Part shown: one piece after another, positions 25,371 to 35,276 of the stretch
Layout of the letters: each line of letters begins with the position of its first letter
Numbering within the stretch: position 1 is the stretch's first letter
Source of the DNA: an uncultured Bacteroidales bacterium
Lineage (GTDB): Bacteria; Bacteroidota; Bacteroidia; Bacteroidales; Paludibacteraceae
Assembly: GCA_946616535.1 (NCBI GenBank)
Contig: CAMOJA010000009.1
Location: forward strand, 1 to 54,291
Reading direction: 5' to 3'
DNA length: 54,291 bases
Program-made: the position numbers and the translations under genes
The notes under the pieces: generated by a model
Told to the model about the DNA's origin: nothing
The model's input: the letters and a program-made list of their open reading frames with translations, nothing else
Database searches by the model: none

Positions 25371-27616
25371 AATGTTTCAATATTAATAGTTTTTATTTCT
25401 CGTTTCGTCGCGAGTATCTTTTCCGTTATCTTATCCTCAAGCATGGTTTGGATAGCGCGCTTGAGCGGTCGTGCACCGAATTTAGCGGTATTGGAAGCCT
25501 CAAGTAATTTACGTTTAGCCTCTGCGCCGACCTTCAATTTATAGCCTTGTGTCTTAAGGCGCTTACGGAGTTTATCAATCTCCAAGTCTAATATCGTCTC
25601 TAAAGACTTATCCGATAATGTATTAAATGTAATAACAGAGTCTATGCGGTTGACAAACTCAGGCGGGAAGGTCTTTTCCATTGCCTTCACAAGCATCGTT
25701 TTCTGTGCCTTTATATCAAGGGTAGAGGCTTCAAAACCGACTCCCGTACCGAAGTCCTTGAGCTGTCTCGTGCCGACATTCGAGGTCAAGATGATGATGG
25801 TATTCTTGAAATCTACCTGATGTCCCTGTCTGTCGGTGAGTCGACCTTCGTCCAAAACTTGCAGAAGAATATTGAAAATATCGGGATGCGCCTTTTCTAT
25901 TTCATCGAATAGGAGTATGGAATAAGGTGTGCGGCGTACCGCCTCGGTCAGTTTACCTCCATCTTCATGAGCCACATAACCCGGAGGGGCTCCGACAAGC
26001 AGCGAGACGGTATGTTTCTCCATATATTCGGTCATATCGAAACGAATGAGTGCATCACGAGATCCAAACATCTCTTCCGCTAAACATTGGGCTAAATATG
26101 TCTTACCAACACCCGTGGGGCCGAGGAAGAAGAACGTACCTATTGGCCGTTTGGGATCTCTGAGTCCTAAACGTGAGCGTTGAATAGCCTTTACGACCAA
26201 TGTTACGGCTTCGTTTTGTCCAATGACTTTTCGCTGCAAGGTGTCCGCCATGGTGCGTAGTCGTTCTGATTCTGCTTTCCGAATACGCTGTACCGGCACG
26301 CCGGACATCATGGAGACGGTAGCGGCGACATCATCCAAGGTGATCGTTGTATGGTGTCCTGCGGTATGAATCCGTGCTCCGACTTCATCCATGACATCGA
26401 TAGCTTTATCAGGGAAAGCTCTATCGGTCAAATAGCGTTCTGCTAAGGTGACGCATGCCTTAAGAGCCTCTTCGGGGTAGGTGACATGATGGAACGAGGC
26501 ATATTTATCGCTGAGGCGAATAAGAATCTCTAACGTTTCTTCAGCGGAAGTGGGTTTGATAACCACTTTTTGGAAACGGCGTTCCAAAGCTCCGTCTTTC
26601 TCAACGGAGGTGCGATACTCATTCGTCGTCGTCGCTCCGATGCACTGTACTTCACCGCGCGAAAGAGCCGGCTTCAAAATATTCGCGGCATCGAGTGAGC
26701 CTTGCGCATTACCCGCTCCAATAATGGTATGAATCTCGTCGATGAAGAGTATTATTTCCGGATGTTTATGGAGCTCATCAATGACCGACTTCATGCGCTC
26801 CTCAAACTGCCCACGGTATGTGGTTCCTGCAACCATTGAGGCTATATCGAGCGTAATGATACGCCGGTCGGAAAGCGGACTTTTATGATCAATGATAGCC
26901 TGCGCAATGCCTTCCACGATAGCCGATTTACCCACTCCCGGTTCCCCTATCAGAATTGGGTTATTCTTTTTGCGACGAGCCAGAATTTGTATGACTCGAT
27001 TGATTTCGACTTCTCGACCTACAACGGGGTCGAGTTCACCATCCATGGCTTTCAGTGTCAAATCATGACCGTATTTATCGAGAGCAGGTGTTCCGTTATT
27101 AGTGCGGAGGGAGCGATGGGGCGTAGGTTGTTTCTTTTTATCAGCAGGGTCGTCGGCGACTCCCTCTCCTGTACGCGATGCGTCTCGTGTCGTTTCAACC
27201 CTTTTGGGATAAAGCGCTGCTGCTCGCTCATAAGTGATGTGCCAATTAGACTCAAGGAACGCCGCAGCACGATTGATATGCTCACGCAGAATGGCTAACA
27301 ATAGGTGCCCCGAGCCGGTCACTTCGGCATTATATTCACGAGCAATACTATTGGCAATACGACTGATACGTTCCACGGCTGCCGAACGCTGGATAGTCTC
27401 AATGACATCTTTATCCTCCCGAAGCGCATCGTCAATCATCTCTTTTGCTTCCTGCGGAACGCAACCGGCTTTAACTAACATCGTGTAGCCGACACCCTCC
27501 TCAAGACGCAATATACCTAATAATAAATGCTCCGGCAAAACCTCAGCGTTATGTAACCGCTCTGCCTCCTCACGGGCATAAACGAGTATCTTATTTAATC
27601 GAACACTAATGGGCAT
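25367..27616 (-). CDS. clpC: Clp ATPase, ClpC-like but without the middle domain
   Basis: This 749-residue AAA+ unfoldase has a ClpC-type double Clp_N domain (1-140) and D1 with Walker A 'GEPGVGKS' (224-231) and Walker B 'LFIDEIH'. D2 has Walker A 'GPTGVGKT' (499-506), Walker B '[13 protein letters not shown]' and arginine-finger region 'FVNRID'. The loop 'GTGVGFEAS' near residue 627 fits the ClpP-docking (V/I/L)G(F/L) motif, so it should feed a ClpP encoded elsewhere. Between 'DEVGARIH' (410) and '[11 protein letters not shown]' (434) only about 24 residues remain, where ClpC proteins carry a coiled-coil M-domain of roughly 60-90 residues that holds the hexamer inactive. In architecture it is ClpA-like with a ClpC N-domain. 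It begins 7 bp after the porin gene. Confidence 0.92.
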   Translation of the reverse strand: MPISVRLNKILVYAREEAERLHNAEVLPEHLLLGILRLEEGVGYTMLVKAGCVPQEAKEMIDDALREDKDVIETIQRSAAVERISRIANSIAREYNAEVTGSGHLLLAILREHINRAAAFLESNWHITYERAAALYPKRVETTRDASRTGEGVADDPADKKKQPTPHRSLRTNNGTPALDKYGHDLTLKAMDGELDPVVGREVEINRVIQILARRKKNNPILIGEPGVGKSAIVEGIAQAIIDHKSPLSDRRIITLDIASMVAGTTYRGQFEERMKSVIDELHKHPEIILFIDEIHTIIGAGNAQGSLDAANILKPALSRGEVQCIGATTTNEYRTSVEKDGALERRFQKVVIKPTSAEETLEILIRLSDKYASFHHVTYPEEALKACVTLAERYLTDRAFPDKAIDVMDEVGARIHTAGHHTTITLDDVAATVSMMSGVPVQRIRKAESERLRTMADTLQRKVIGQNEAVTLVVKAIQRSRLGLRDPKRPIGTFFFLGPTGVGKTYLAQCLAEEMFGSRDALIRFDMTEYMEKHTVSLLVGAPPGYVAHEDGGKLTEAVRRTPYSILLFDEIEKAHPDIFNILLQVLDEGRLTDRQGHQVDFKNTIIILTSNVGTRQLKDFGTGVGFEASTLDIKAQKTMLVKAMEKTFPPEFVNRIDSVITFNTLSDKSLETILDLEIDKLRKRLKTQGYKLKVGAEAKRKLLEASNTAKFGARPLKRAIQTMLEDKITEKILATKREIKTINIETL

Positions 27617-27623
27617 GTTTTCA

Positions 27624-29549
27624 TCAATTATAAAAGTTCCATTTTATTCCTAATCGGAAGATATCCGGATTGAAAGGATAGTACGGCATCGCATATGCGT
27701 CCGTCGATTTCCGCATGAACAAGTGATTAAAGTGCGTGTACTGGACGTAGAACTTGAGACGAATCAAGTGTACATAAAAACCCGCATACACGTTCATCAC
27801 CGGATAGTTTCCTACTTGCTTGTCATATTGTGTACAGAACTGTCCGGTAGCCGGATTCAGTATCTGAGCATAGTATTTGGTAAAGTACTTTAGATCCACA
27901 CCTATCTGTGCATCTAAGGCTCTAAACCATGTGCCATGATAGTAAAGGTTATGGTATAAAATGATGGCAGGGACGGGGATTTCCTTCGAAGCATATTGGT
28001 ATATAACGTTATTCTCCAAGTTCACCCATGGTGTCGTGAGGTCTAAACGGACATCGGCACTAAAGACCTGCACATTGCCGTCATGCTGGACAGGATTGCC
28101 TGTCGCATCAAAATAAATATAATTAGTTATATTCTCAAAGTTGATATCTACCGAAGGTTTCAGCCATGTAGTCGGGTAACTGACTCTCCCGCCAACATGG
28201 AAGTGCATCACGGAGCGAAAGTCGTTGCGCCATCGGTAGTGATTGCTCCAATAATTGGAGTAAAAGTAATAGGGCTTGTCGTTATGCGCCCGCACATGGG
28301 CGTCTATGGTGAGAAGATCCTTACCCAATTGGAACTGAAAATCCACCTTGCCATTGATATCAAACTGCCCTAATTTATAGCCAACCAAACATACATCCCC
28401 GTTGACCTCGTAGTGGAAGTTACGCCCCAGACGCTTGTAAATAGCACCTCCGACAAAGGTGTTGTTTGTCCACTGCCAAGCCACCAATCGCTCTCGACCA
28501 AAATATGTGCCAATGGTATCAAAGGCATTATAATCTGCCAAAATGTCATCCCCCCATGGCCGGTAATAGTCGTTGCGGCAGAATGTATAACGCTGCACTT
28601 CATTCCTGACATAAACAATCGCCCCAAAACGCAAGGTTTTATTAAACGCTTCCTCAAAGGTCACCGCCAATGTATTCTTAATGGTCAAGACATTGGAGGA
28701 ATCATTAGTCTGATTATAGTTACGGAACCAATCAGGATAGTAGTCATTATGCGCTTGTTCAACATATCGGCGGTTAGAGTTATTGACTTCAAAGGTATGT
28801 GTAAAGGTCGTCACTGGCACAGTGTCCTTCAATATACTAAAGCCGTGGTTCAATAATCCTGAGAGATAGTTATAGCCTGACATACCTTTCAGATTAACGG
28901 GTATTTCCTCCGGATTGAGAGGACCCGCTATATCGTCCATGTTTTGAATACCGCCATTTTCGAAATGCCGCAAGGTGTTCCACGCGAAAGCCCCGTGCAG
29001 GAAATAGTATCTGCCGTTATACGATCCCCATATAGCACCATTAAATAAAGACGCCTCTTGGTTCTGATAATGACCTGCCCCATTCAGATAATTGAGCTTG
29101 AGACCCACATTGGTGCGTTTACTGAAATTGCCCGTGAACGTAAACGTCAGATCATGCTCCTCGTGGTACGTGACAAATCCGTGTTGGTAGCCTATTTCTG
29201 AAAACGGCGTTGTCGTGTTATAGAAACGCACATCACCTGCCGTGATGATGTAGGGCTCATACTGACGACCGAAAAGGTCATCGATCTTATTAAGACGCTT
29301 AAAGTACAAGCGCGATTGAGTGGGAGAAATTAAGTTACCGTTCCACGCATTGGAGACCGAGTAGTCGTCCAACATATTCCTGTTTGGCAGATTCTGAAAA
29401 AATGTATCTACAGCCAACGTGTCCGACTGATAGGTATAAGAAGACAATCTCCACGCAGTTATACGCGTGGGAATCTTCTTGCCTTTAGGTGCTGCCACTA
29501 AGGGCAGCACCATTAGCCAAAAGGATAATATGGACAGTAGTCTTCTTAT
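27624..29549 (-). CDS. Bacteroidetes 'putative porin', probably initiated at an AUA codon
   Basis: The product is a large beta-barrel like the Bacteroidetes putative-porin family: 'WRLSSYTYQSDTLAVDTFFQ' near the N-terminus, 'FKRLNKIDDLFGRQYEPYII', and many aromatic strands such as 'YKLGQFDINGKVDFQFQLGK'. It ends 'FRLGIKWNFYN'. The first ATG (29513) yields 629 residues starting 'MVLPLVAAPKGKK', too short for a signal peptide. Twelve codons upstream the frame gives I/M-R-R-L-L-S-I-L-S-F-W-L-M-V-L-P-L-V-A-A, a perfect signal peptide beginning with ATA at 29549-29547. No ATG, GTG or TTG lies between that codon and the preceding in-frame stop. The ATA overlaps the TAA of the GH57 gene as ATAA, where neighbouring genes have ATGA. 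Start assignment is inference; family assignment is firmer. Confidence 0.8.
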   Translation of the reverse strand: MRRLLSILSFWLMVLPLVAAPKGKKIPTRITAWRLSSYTYQSDTLAVDTFFQNLPNRNMLDDYSVSNAWNGNLISPTQSRLYFKRLNKIDDLFGRQYEPYIITAGDVRFYNTTTPFSEIGYQHGFVTYHEEHDLTFTFTGNFSKRTNVGLKLNYLNGAGHYQNQEASLFNGAIWGSYNGRYYFLHGAFAWNTLRHFENGGIQNMDDIAGPLNPEEIPVNLKGMSGYNYLSGLLNHGFSILKDTVPVTTFTHTFEVNNSNRRYVEQAHNDYYPDWFRNYNQTNDSSNVLTIKNTLAVTFEEAFNKTLRFGAIVYVRNEVQRYTFCRNDYYRPWGDDILADYNAFDTIGTYFGRERLVAWQWTNNTFVGGAIYKRLGRNFHYEVNGDVCLVGYKLGQFDINGKVDFQFQLGKDLLTIDAHVRAHNDKPYYFYSNYWSNHYRWRNDFRSVMHFHVGGRVSYPTTWLKPSVDINFENITNYIYFDATGNPVQHDGNVQVFSADVRLDLTTPWVNLENNVIYQYASKEIPVPAIILYHNLYYHGTWFRALDAQIGVDLKYFTKYYAQILNPATGQFCTQYDKQVGNYPVMNVYAGFYVHLIRLKFYVQYTHFNHLFMRKSTDAYAMPYYPFNPDIFRLGIKWNFYN

Positions 29550-30820
29550 TGCTTCGAGGCTCGTTTAGCTAACTTGGCTTTCAACTCCGCTATCTCCTTT
29601 TCCTGGTTATCTATCGTCTTCAGCAACTCGTTCAGCTCCTCATTCTCAATCGTCGTAGGATATTGCTCCTCTACCTTCTGGAGGAAGTCTGCTAAGATAT
29701 TCATATAGTTGATAAACGCGTCATAAGCGGACTCGTACTGCGTGGCACCTTGGTCTATATGGTTCATGAAATGCAGGTAGGTGATGTCCTGCAAACGCTT
29801 CCAGTCCGTTTGCAACTGCTTGTCACGGCACAGATGAACACGCTCCGCTACAGCGAATAACTTATTTAACGCCTCTTGCTGAAGGTCATTGCCTAAATAC
29901 AAACTCAGGTCCTTCGCTTCACCTGCCCATGTCAAAGGATGTAACGCACTTAACACCGAACTCGGCGTGTGACCTTTCACCGCCTCTGACGGCGTAACGA
30001 AACATAACTCACGCTCCATCGCGTAGTACGGTAGCGCGCGCAGGAAATTGAAAATACCGCTACTCTCTTGCTGCAAGATACCGAAGGTCTCCGCACCGCA
30101 CCAGATGTTCATTACTTCTTCCTCTGACGGCAACTCCGACAACTTCTGAGCATAATTCTCTGCATCCAACGGATAATTATGCCATGCACGGTCTGAGAAA
30201 TGGAACGATAACTCGTCACTCCATTCACGGTTGCGCACCAACATCTTCACCTTATTGTGACCCGCCGACTGATATATATAGTTCGGACTTTGCCATGACA
30301 GGATATGCTTGGCACCTTCGGTCATTATCGTCTTATAGCCTAATTTATACGCTATCGGCGCTAACTCATCGTGATACAGCAATTCAGTGTTCCACAGCAC
30401 CGAAGGCTTTTGACCGAATAACTCCTCAATCAAAGTTGCGTGGTCTTTCAACTGACGCTCAAACTCATTCTCGTCACGCTCTGATGCTAATGAATAACTG
30501 AACGGCACACCCACAAACTCCACGGCCTTACTCGCTGATAACTCCTTCAAGATATCTATCATTTCCGGTGCAAACTGCTCAAACAAGGTCAAGGTGATAC
30601 CACTTATGGCAATACCGAAATGGAAACGAGCTTTCGAGAATTGAACAATCTCCTTTAACGTATTGCACAGCGGCATATAACTTGTCCGAACAAGCCACTC
30701 TATATACTCCTCGGTCGCCATATCATCGTAATAATAATGGTCCTGACCAATGTCAAAAAAACGATAGCGCTTGAGCCTGTAAGGCACGTGCATCTCAAAA
30801 CAAATTGAAATATTCTTCAT
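29546..30820 (-). CDS. GH57 alpha-amylase-like protein lacking the acid/base Asp
   Basis: This 424-residue protein clearly belongs to the GH57 group found in Bacteroidetes glycogen clusters ('RLKRYRFFDIGQDHYYYDD' at about 15-33). The nucleophile region 'LWNTELLYHDE' keeps Glu146. The first conserved motif reads HVP instead of HQP. The fourth region reads 'WCGAETFG' (240-247) where active enzymes have '(M/D)DYETFG' or 'HDDGEKFG', so the acid/base Asp is Gly242. A C-terminal coiled coil (about 385-424) follows. GH57 homologues lacking catalytic residues have been described, especially from Bacteroidetes, so this may be a binding or regulatory protein for glycogen. It follows the GT4 gene by 46 bp. 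Confidence 0.85.
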   Translation of the reverse strand: MKNISICFEMHVPYRLKRYRFFDIGQDHYYYDDMATEEYIEWLVRTSYMPLCNTLKEIVQFSKARFHFGIAISGITLTLFEQFAPEMIDILKELSASKAVEFVGVPFSYSLASERDENEFERQLKDHATLIEELFGQKPSVLWNTELLYHDELAPIAYKLGYKTIMTEGAKHILSWQSPNYIYQSAGHNKVKMLVRNREWSDELSFHFSDRAWHNYPLDAENYAQKLSELPSEEEVMNIWCGAETFGILQQESSGIFNFLRALPYYAMERELCFVTPSEAVKGHTPSSVLSALHPLTWAGEAKDLSLYLGNDLQQEALNKLFAVAERVHLCRDKQLQTDWKRLQDITYLHFMNHIDQGATQYESAYDAFINYMNILADFLQKVEEQYPTTIENEELNELLKTIDNQEKEIAELKAKLAKRASKQ

Positions 30821-30866
30821 AATACTTTGATTTTTTTAATTGTTATTATTAACTTTCGGCTTTCGA

Positions 30867-32009
30867 CTAAGAAACTCCTAATACGCGGTTGTAGATAGCT
30901 CGCACTTTCAGTCCGGCATCGTACCAGCGAATATTATTCACTTCCTTCATGCCTTCCTCGTGTAGAGATTTATACATAGCCGGGTACTTCACTATCGCAT
31001 AAATGGCATCTGCCATAGCGTCTATATCCCAGTAATCCGTCTTGATTGCATGAGACAATATCTCTGCACAACCGGACTGCTTACTGATGATCGAGGGACA
31101 ACCCACTTGCATCGCCTCTAACGGACTGATACCGAATGGCTCTGATACCGATGGCATAATATAAACATCAGAGTCTGCAAGGATCTGTTGCACCTGCTTA
31201 CCACGCATAAAACCCGGGAAATGGAACTTATCCGCAATGCCTTTCTTCGCCACTAACTCAATCATCTCGGCCATCTTATCGCCGCTGCCCGCCATCACAA
31301 AACGTACACCGTCCGTTCGCTTCAGAACCTTCGCCGCAGCTTCTACGAAATACTCCGGACCCTTCTGCATCGTGATACGACCTAAGAACGTAACTAATTT
31401 ATCCTTACGGGCATGTTTCTCAAACTCCTCCGGATGTTCCAATGGTTCTACCGCATTGTGTACCGTCGATACCTTATTCGGGTCTTGACCGTATTTCTCA
31501 ATAACCGTCTGACGCGTTAGGTTCGACACGCACATGATATGATCCGCCGCATCCATGCCCCGACGCTCAATGGCATATACGGTCGGATTTACATTCCCGC
31601 GGGAGCGGTCAAAGTCCGTCGCGTGAACGTGGATAACAAGGGGCTTATGCTTTACTTCCTTCGCGGCAATGCCCGCAGGGTACGTCAGCCAATCGTGGCT
31701 GTGAATAATATCGAAGTCTTCGCGCCAAGCAATCTCACGCGCTACTGCTTCGTAGTTCCCTATCTCTTCGACCAGATTGTCCGGGTACCGACCACTGAAC
31801 TCTATACACCCCCTGCCGGGCACCGGAATAGAATTAGCGCCGATAATACGCAAGAACGACTGATCTTCATCACCCGACGGCTTGGGCATCACAAAAGTAA
31901 TTTCCAAATCCTTTTGCTCTGCCATGCCGCGAGTCAATCCGTAACTGGCAGTTCCTAAACCTCCTAAAATATGAGGCGGAAACTCCCAACCAAACATTAG
32001 TGCTTTCAT
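30867..32009 (-). CDS. GT4 glycosyltransferase, probable glycogen synthase
   Basis: This 380-residue cytoplasmic GT-B enzyme starts with 'MKALMFGWEFPPHILGGLGT', the typical opening of glycogen/starch-synthase-like GT4 enzymes. 'DIIHSHDWLTYPAG' (about 100) lies in the acceptor domain. The donor domain has 'FLGRITMQKGPEYFVEAA' (about 207) and the E-x7-E motif 'SEPFGISPLEAM' (about 288). Its place between debranching enzyme and GH57 homologue supports a role in building alpha-glucan storage polymer, with UDP- or ADP-glucose as likely donor. It begins 2 bp after the debranching-enzyme gene. Confidence 0.9.
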   Translation of the reverse strand: MKALMFGWEFPPHILGGLGTASYGLTRGMAEQKDLEITFVMPKPSGDEDQSFLRIIGANSIPVPGRGCIEFSGRYPDNLVEEIGNYEAVAREIAWREDFDIIHSHDWLTYPAGIAAKEVKHKPLVIHVHATDFDRSRGNVNPTVYAIERRGMDAADHIMCVSNLTRQTVIEKYGQDPNKVSTVHNAVEPLEHPEEFEKHARKDKLVTFLGRITMQKGPEYFVEAAAKVLKRTDGVRFVMAGSGDKMAEMIELVAKKGIADKFHFPGFMRGKQVQQILADSDVYIMPSVSEPFGISPLEAMQVGCPSIISKQSGCAEILSHAIKTDYWDIDAMADAIYAIVKYPAMYKSLHEEGMKEVNNIRWYDAGLKVRAIYNRVLGVS

Positions 32010-32011
32010 GG

Positions 32012-33961
32012 TTATTCTTGATTTTCTTGTTGATACTTCTTCATCGTGTCTAATACCGATATGACCGACGCTACCGATGGAGCATAACTCGTGCCTCCAT
32101 GACCCTTATAGGGCGGGTTACCGTCATAGAGCTCATTGAGCGTTCCGATACACAACTCCGACATCTGCTCTTCGTAACCGACTGTTAAACGCTCCATAAA
32201 ATTCAAACCCGATTGCTTATAGACTGTCATATACGCGCGAGCATAGGCAGCTATCGTACATGGCCATACCGGACCGTTATGGTAGTTATGATCACGCTCC
32301 TGTTGACTACCTACATACTGAGGACGATAATCACCAGACTTTGGCGACAAGGTCCGCAAACCACGAGGCGTCAGTAACTCCTTCGTGCATATATCTACAA
32401 CCGCCTTCATCTGCTTTCTCTCTAACGGCGAATAGGGTAAACCGACTGCCCATATTTGATTCGGGCGAACCTCTTTATTATGATAGTTATCTACTACATA
32501 ATCGTCCAGATAAACACCGTTCCAAAATGTCTCTACAAATGATTGGCGCGTTATCTCTGCTTGATACTCCATCAGGTCTGCACCCATTTCCTTACCTAAC
32601 GCGCGAAGCAACTCTGCCGTGAAACGCAATGCGTTATACCATAAGGCATTGATCTCTACCACATAGCCGGTACGGGGAGTGATAGGATAGCCGTTCTCCG
32701 TAGCGTTCATCCATGTGGCGGGACGATGGGTACCTTCAACCCAAATAAGTCCGTTCTGATGAACTAACGCACGGGGGTGATTGTTCTTACGGTAGAACTT
32801 GATGATCTCCTCACAGATATCTTTGTATTTAGCCGCAGCCTCTTCTACGGTATATTTGTGCGCATATTTCTGAATGGCACGTATGAACCATAGCAAGGCG
32901 TCCGGCTCATCCATACCATTGAGACCTATAGCCCCGTCATGCTGGAGAAAATGGGCGACTTCCTCAAGGGCCGTCTTGTCCATAATCGCCTCCCAGTACT
33001 CAGGCCGGTCTATATCCAATGTGCAAGACGCCACCGACATAAACTCTTCCCGCGCCGAAGCTCCATACCATGGATAACCTGCGAGCAGGTAACACTTATC
33101 CCCTTCACGTTTATAGAACTGAGCCGCTGCGTTCTTAAGACATGCAAACATATTGTCCCGCACATTACGACGCTCGTATTCCTTCTTCCATAGGCTCTTC
33201 AGCGTGGAAGGCTTCACCTCCGTCGTTCCGGCTGAGAAAATAACCGACTCGCCCTTCCTCAGACTGAGCTCAAAGTACCCCGGCACAAGCAAATCCTCTT
33301 TATACTCGTAACCCCTTTCACGCTCCTTATAGTACTCGATATTCTTGTTCCATAGCGGATTGTGACTATATTCCACGGGCTTTGAGAACTGCATGTATAA
33401 TTTCGGGAAAGATGGGTACATCTGATTCACACGCCCGTTCTCGCAATCATCCATATTAGGATTAGCCATTGGGTTTTCGTGCGTCAAAGAGTTCGTCGAA
33501 CGGAATGCCAGGAAGGGTTTCAGCCGCAGTTGGGTTGGAGAACCCGCCTCAATAAGGGTGTAACGGATAAGTACACGCGGCTCACCGCTTACCAATAGAC
33601 GCTCTTTCGTCAAAATAGCACCGCCCACGCGGTAAGTCGTTTTAGCGACCACTTCGCACTCAAACTCGCGAATGTACTTATGCCCGTTCGGGGCAAAGGT
33701 GTTTTCACCATACTGATGTAGCCCAAGGTTAAAGGCCGCACCATACTGCATGACGGTCTCGTCTATACTCGAGAGTAATACGTAGTTGTCCGGACCTAAC
33801 TCCGGAATGGGCATCACCAGTTGACCATGGTACTTACGCGTATTACAATCTACCAACGTCGTTGAACTGTAGACACCTGAACGATTCGTGCGGAGAATCT
33901 CTAAACCTAACGAACGCTCCAGGTTGACCATCAATGTCTTGTCGAAATTTAAGTAACTCAT
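32012..33961 (-). CDS. amylo-alpha-1,6-glucosidase (glycogen debranching enzyme)
   Basis: This 649-residue enzyme matches the bacterial GDE_N/GDE_C debranching family and would cleave alpha-1,6 branch glucose from glycogen. The N-domain (about 1-230) has 'SSTTLVDCNTRKYHGQLV'. The catalytic (alpha/alpha)6 domain includes 'YPWYGASAREEFMSVASCT' (about 298), 'ALVHQNGLIWVEGTHRPAT' (about 402), and 'NHNYHNGPVWPC'-like 'DHNYHNGPVWPCTIAAYARA' (about 562) with its acidic and aromatic residues. Length is standard. It forms a tight operon with the mannose-1-phosphate guanylyltransferase upstream (25 bp) and GT4 downstream. Confidence 0.95.
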   Translation of the reverse strand: MSYLNFDKTLMVNLERSLGLEILRTNRSGVYSSTTLVDCNTRKYHGQLVMPIPELGPDNYVLLSSIDETVMQYGAAFNLGLHQYGENTFAPNGHKYIREFECEVVAKTTYRVGGAILTKERLLVSGEPRVLIRYTLIEAGSPTQLRLKPFLAFRSTNSLTHENPMANPNMDDCENGRVNQMYPSFPKLYMQFSKPVEYSHNPLWNKNIEYYKERERGYEYKEDLLVPGYFELSLRKGESVIFSAGTTEVKPSTLKSLWKKEYERRNVRDNMFACLKNAAAQFYKREGDKCYLLAGYPWYGASAREEFMSVASCTLDIDRPEYWEAIMDKTALEEVAHFLQHDGAIGLNGMDEPDALLWFIRAIQKYAHKYTVEEAAAKYKDICEEIIKFYRKNNHPRALVHQNGLIWVEGTHRPATWMNATENGYPITPRTGYVVEINALWYNALRFTAELLRALGKEMGADLMEYQAEITRQSFVETFWNGVYLDDYVVDNYHNKEVRPNQIWAVGLPYSPLERKQMKAVVDICTKELLTPRGLRTLSPKSGDYRPQYVGSQQERDHNYHNGPVWPCTIAAYARAYMTVYKQSGLNFMERLTVGYEEQMSELCIGTLNELYDGNPPYKGHGGTSYAPSVASVISVLDTMKKYQQENQE

Positions 33962-33986
33962 ATAGTATTATTTGGTTAATTGTTTC

Positions 33987-35084
33987 TCATGAATATCGCT
34001 CGCCATAGCGCTCTGTCACGGCGTTCACATAATTCTTAATGGACTGCTCATCCGCTTTCTTGCAGATAAGGAGCACACCGTCATTCTCCGCGATTATCAT
34101 ATCATCGACGCCTTCCACTACGGCTAATTTGCCACGCTCGAGCGTGACTATATTGCCCCTCGCTTGGTAAAATAATGCTTCACTGTGAAGACTGACATTA
34201 CCCGCCGCATCTTTATCACTCAGCGCATATAACGAACCCCATGTCCCTAAATCGGACCAACCGAAATCGGCAGGGAGTACATACACATTATCCGCTTTCT
34301 CCATAATGCCGTAGTCTATACTGATATTCGGACATTTGGGGAAATTGTGTTGCACAAAGGCCTCTTCTTGCTCCGTAGCCATCAAAGACTCACCGGGCTC
34401 AAAAACTTCCCGCAAAATGGGCAGGTATTTGCGATTCGCATTCATGATGGAGGTCAGGCTCCAAATGAATATTCCGCTGTTCCATAGGAACTCGCCGCTC
34501 TCTTGAAAAACTTTCGCCAATTCAAGATTCGGCTTCTCGGTAAAGGCTTGGACTTTATAAATAGCACCCCCTGCAGCACTTCCAAGTTGAATGTAACCAT
34601 AGCCGGTCTCTGGGCGGCTTGGACGCATGCCTAAGGTGAGCAAAGCATCGCTGTGACTCACGAAATCCAGCCCTTCACGTATCACGCGAATAAATTCTTC
34701 ATTATTCAGAATCAAATGGTCACTCGGAGCCACCACCATATTGACGTTTGACCAATCCTCGGGTGCCACTTTGTTTTTGATGTGCGCGATGGCATAAGCT
34801 ATACACGGTGCCGTATTGCGCCTGCATGGCTCGCATAATATCTGGGAAGGATTAAGACCGGGGATTTGGTCCAAGCATAATTGCCGGTACCGCACATTGG
34901 TCACTATAAGGATGTTCTCAAGACCGATAAGCGGCTTAAAACGCTCAATCGTCAATTGAAGCAAACTTTTGCCGGTACCGAAGAAATCAAGAAATTGCTT
35001 AGGCTTATTATTCCGGCTGTATGGCCAAAAACGACTACCTATGCCGCCGGCCATTATTACAAGATAATTCAAACTCGAACGCAT
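33987..35084 (-). CDS. manC: mannose-1-phosphate guanylyltransferase
   Basis: This 365-residue nucleotidyltransferase makes GDP-mannose from GTP and mannose-1-phosphate. The pyrophosphorylase signature 'MAGGIGSRFWPYSRNNKPKQ' (11-30) is complete. 'VAPSDHLI' (about 120), 'FTEKPNLELAK' (about 178), 'LWNSGIFIW' (about 197) and 'SIDYGIMEKADNVYVLPADF' (about 255) are the usual active-site stretches. Only the nucleotidyltransferase domain is present; the isomerase half of bifunctional AlgA-type enzymes is absent. It is the promoter-proximal gene of the long minus-strand cluster. Its product feeds surface glycans rather than glycogen. Confidence 0.94.
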   Translation of the reverse strand: MRSSLNYLVIMAGGIGSRFWPYSRNNKPKQFLDFFGTGKSLLQLTIERFKPLIGLENILIVTNVRYRQLCLDQIPGLNPSQILCEPCRRNTAPCIAYAIAHIKNKVAPEDWSNVNMVVAPSDHLILNNEEFIRVIREGLDFVSHSDALLTLGMRPSRPETGYGYIQLGSAAGGAIYKVQAFTEKPNLELAKVFQESGEFLWNSGIFIWSLTSIMNANRKYLPILREVFEPGESLMATEQEEAFVQHNFPKCPNISIDYGIMEKADNVYVLPADFGWSDLGTWGSLYALSDKDAAGNVSLHSEALFYQARGNIVTLERGKLAVVEGVDDMIIAENDGVLLICKKADEQSIKNYVNAVTERYGERYS

Positions 35085-35127
35085 GGTACATGGTATATAT
35101 TAAATTCAGAATATACTTTTTCGCCCA

Positions 35128-35159
35128 CAAAGATACGCAAAAAAAATAATATGGGCAAA
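35128..35159 (-). promoter_or_regulatory. Bacteroidetes-type promoter of the manC-to-OMP cluster
   Basis: On the minus strand TTTG (35156-35159) is 20 bp from TATCTTTG (35128-35135), about 45 bp ahead of the manC start. It is the only clear promoter for the cluster of eight genes. Confidence 0.8.
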
Positions 35160-35173
35160 AAAAAATAAAAATT

Positions 35174-35206
35174 TTTGTATATATCGCAAAAAAAGTACTA
35201 CTTTTG
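35174..35206 (+). promoter_or_regulatory. Bacteroidetes-type promoter of the decayed gdhA
   Basis: TTTG (35174-35177) and TACTTTTG (35199-35206) are 21 bp apart. The segment 'gcaaaaaaagtactactttt' closely resembles the right end of the dispersed repeat. Confidence 0.7.
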
Positions 35207-35276
35207 TACATAAAAATAGATATTGGAGAAGTAAATTCAATTACACTGATAATAACTATTAAAATACCAAACGATT

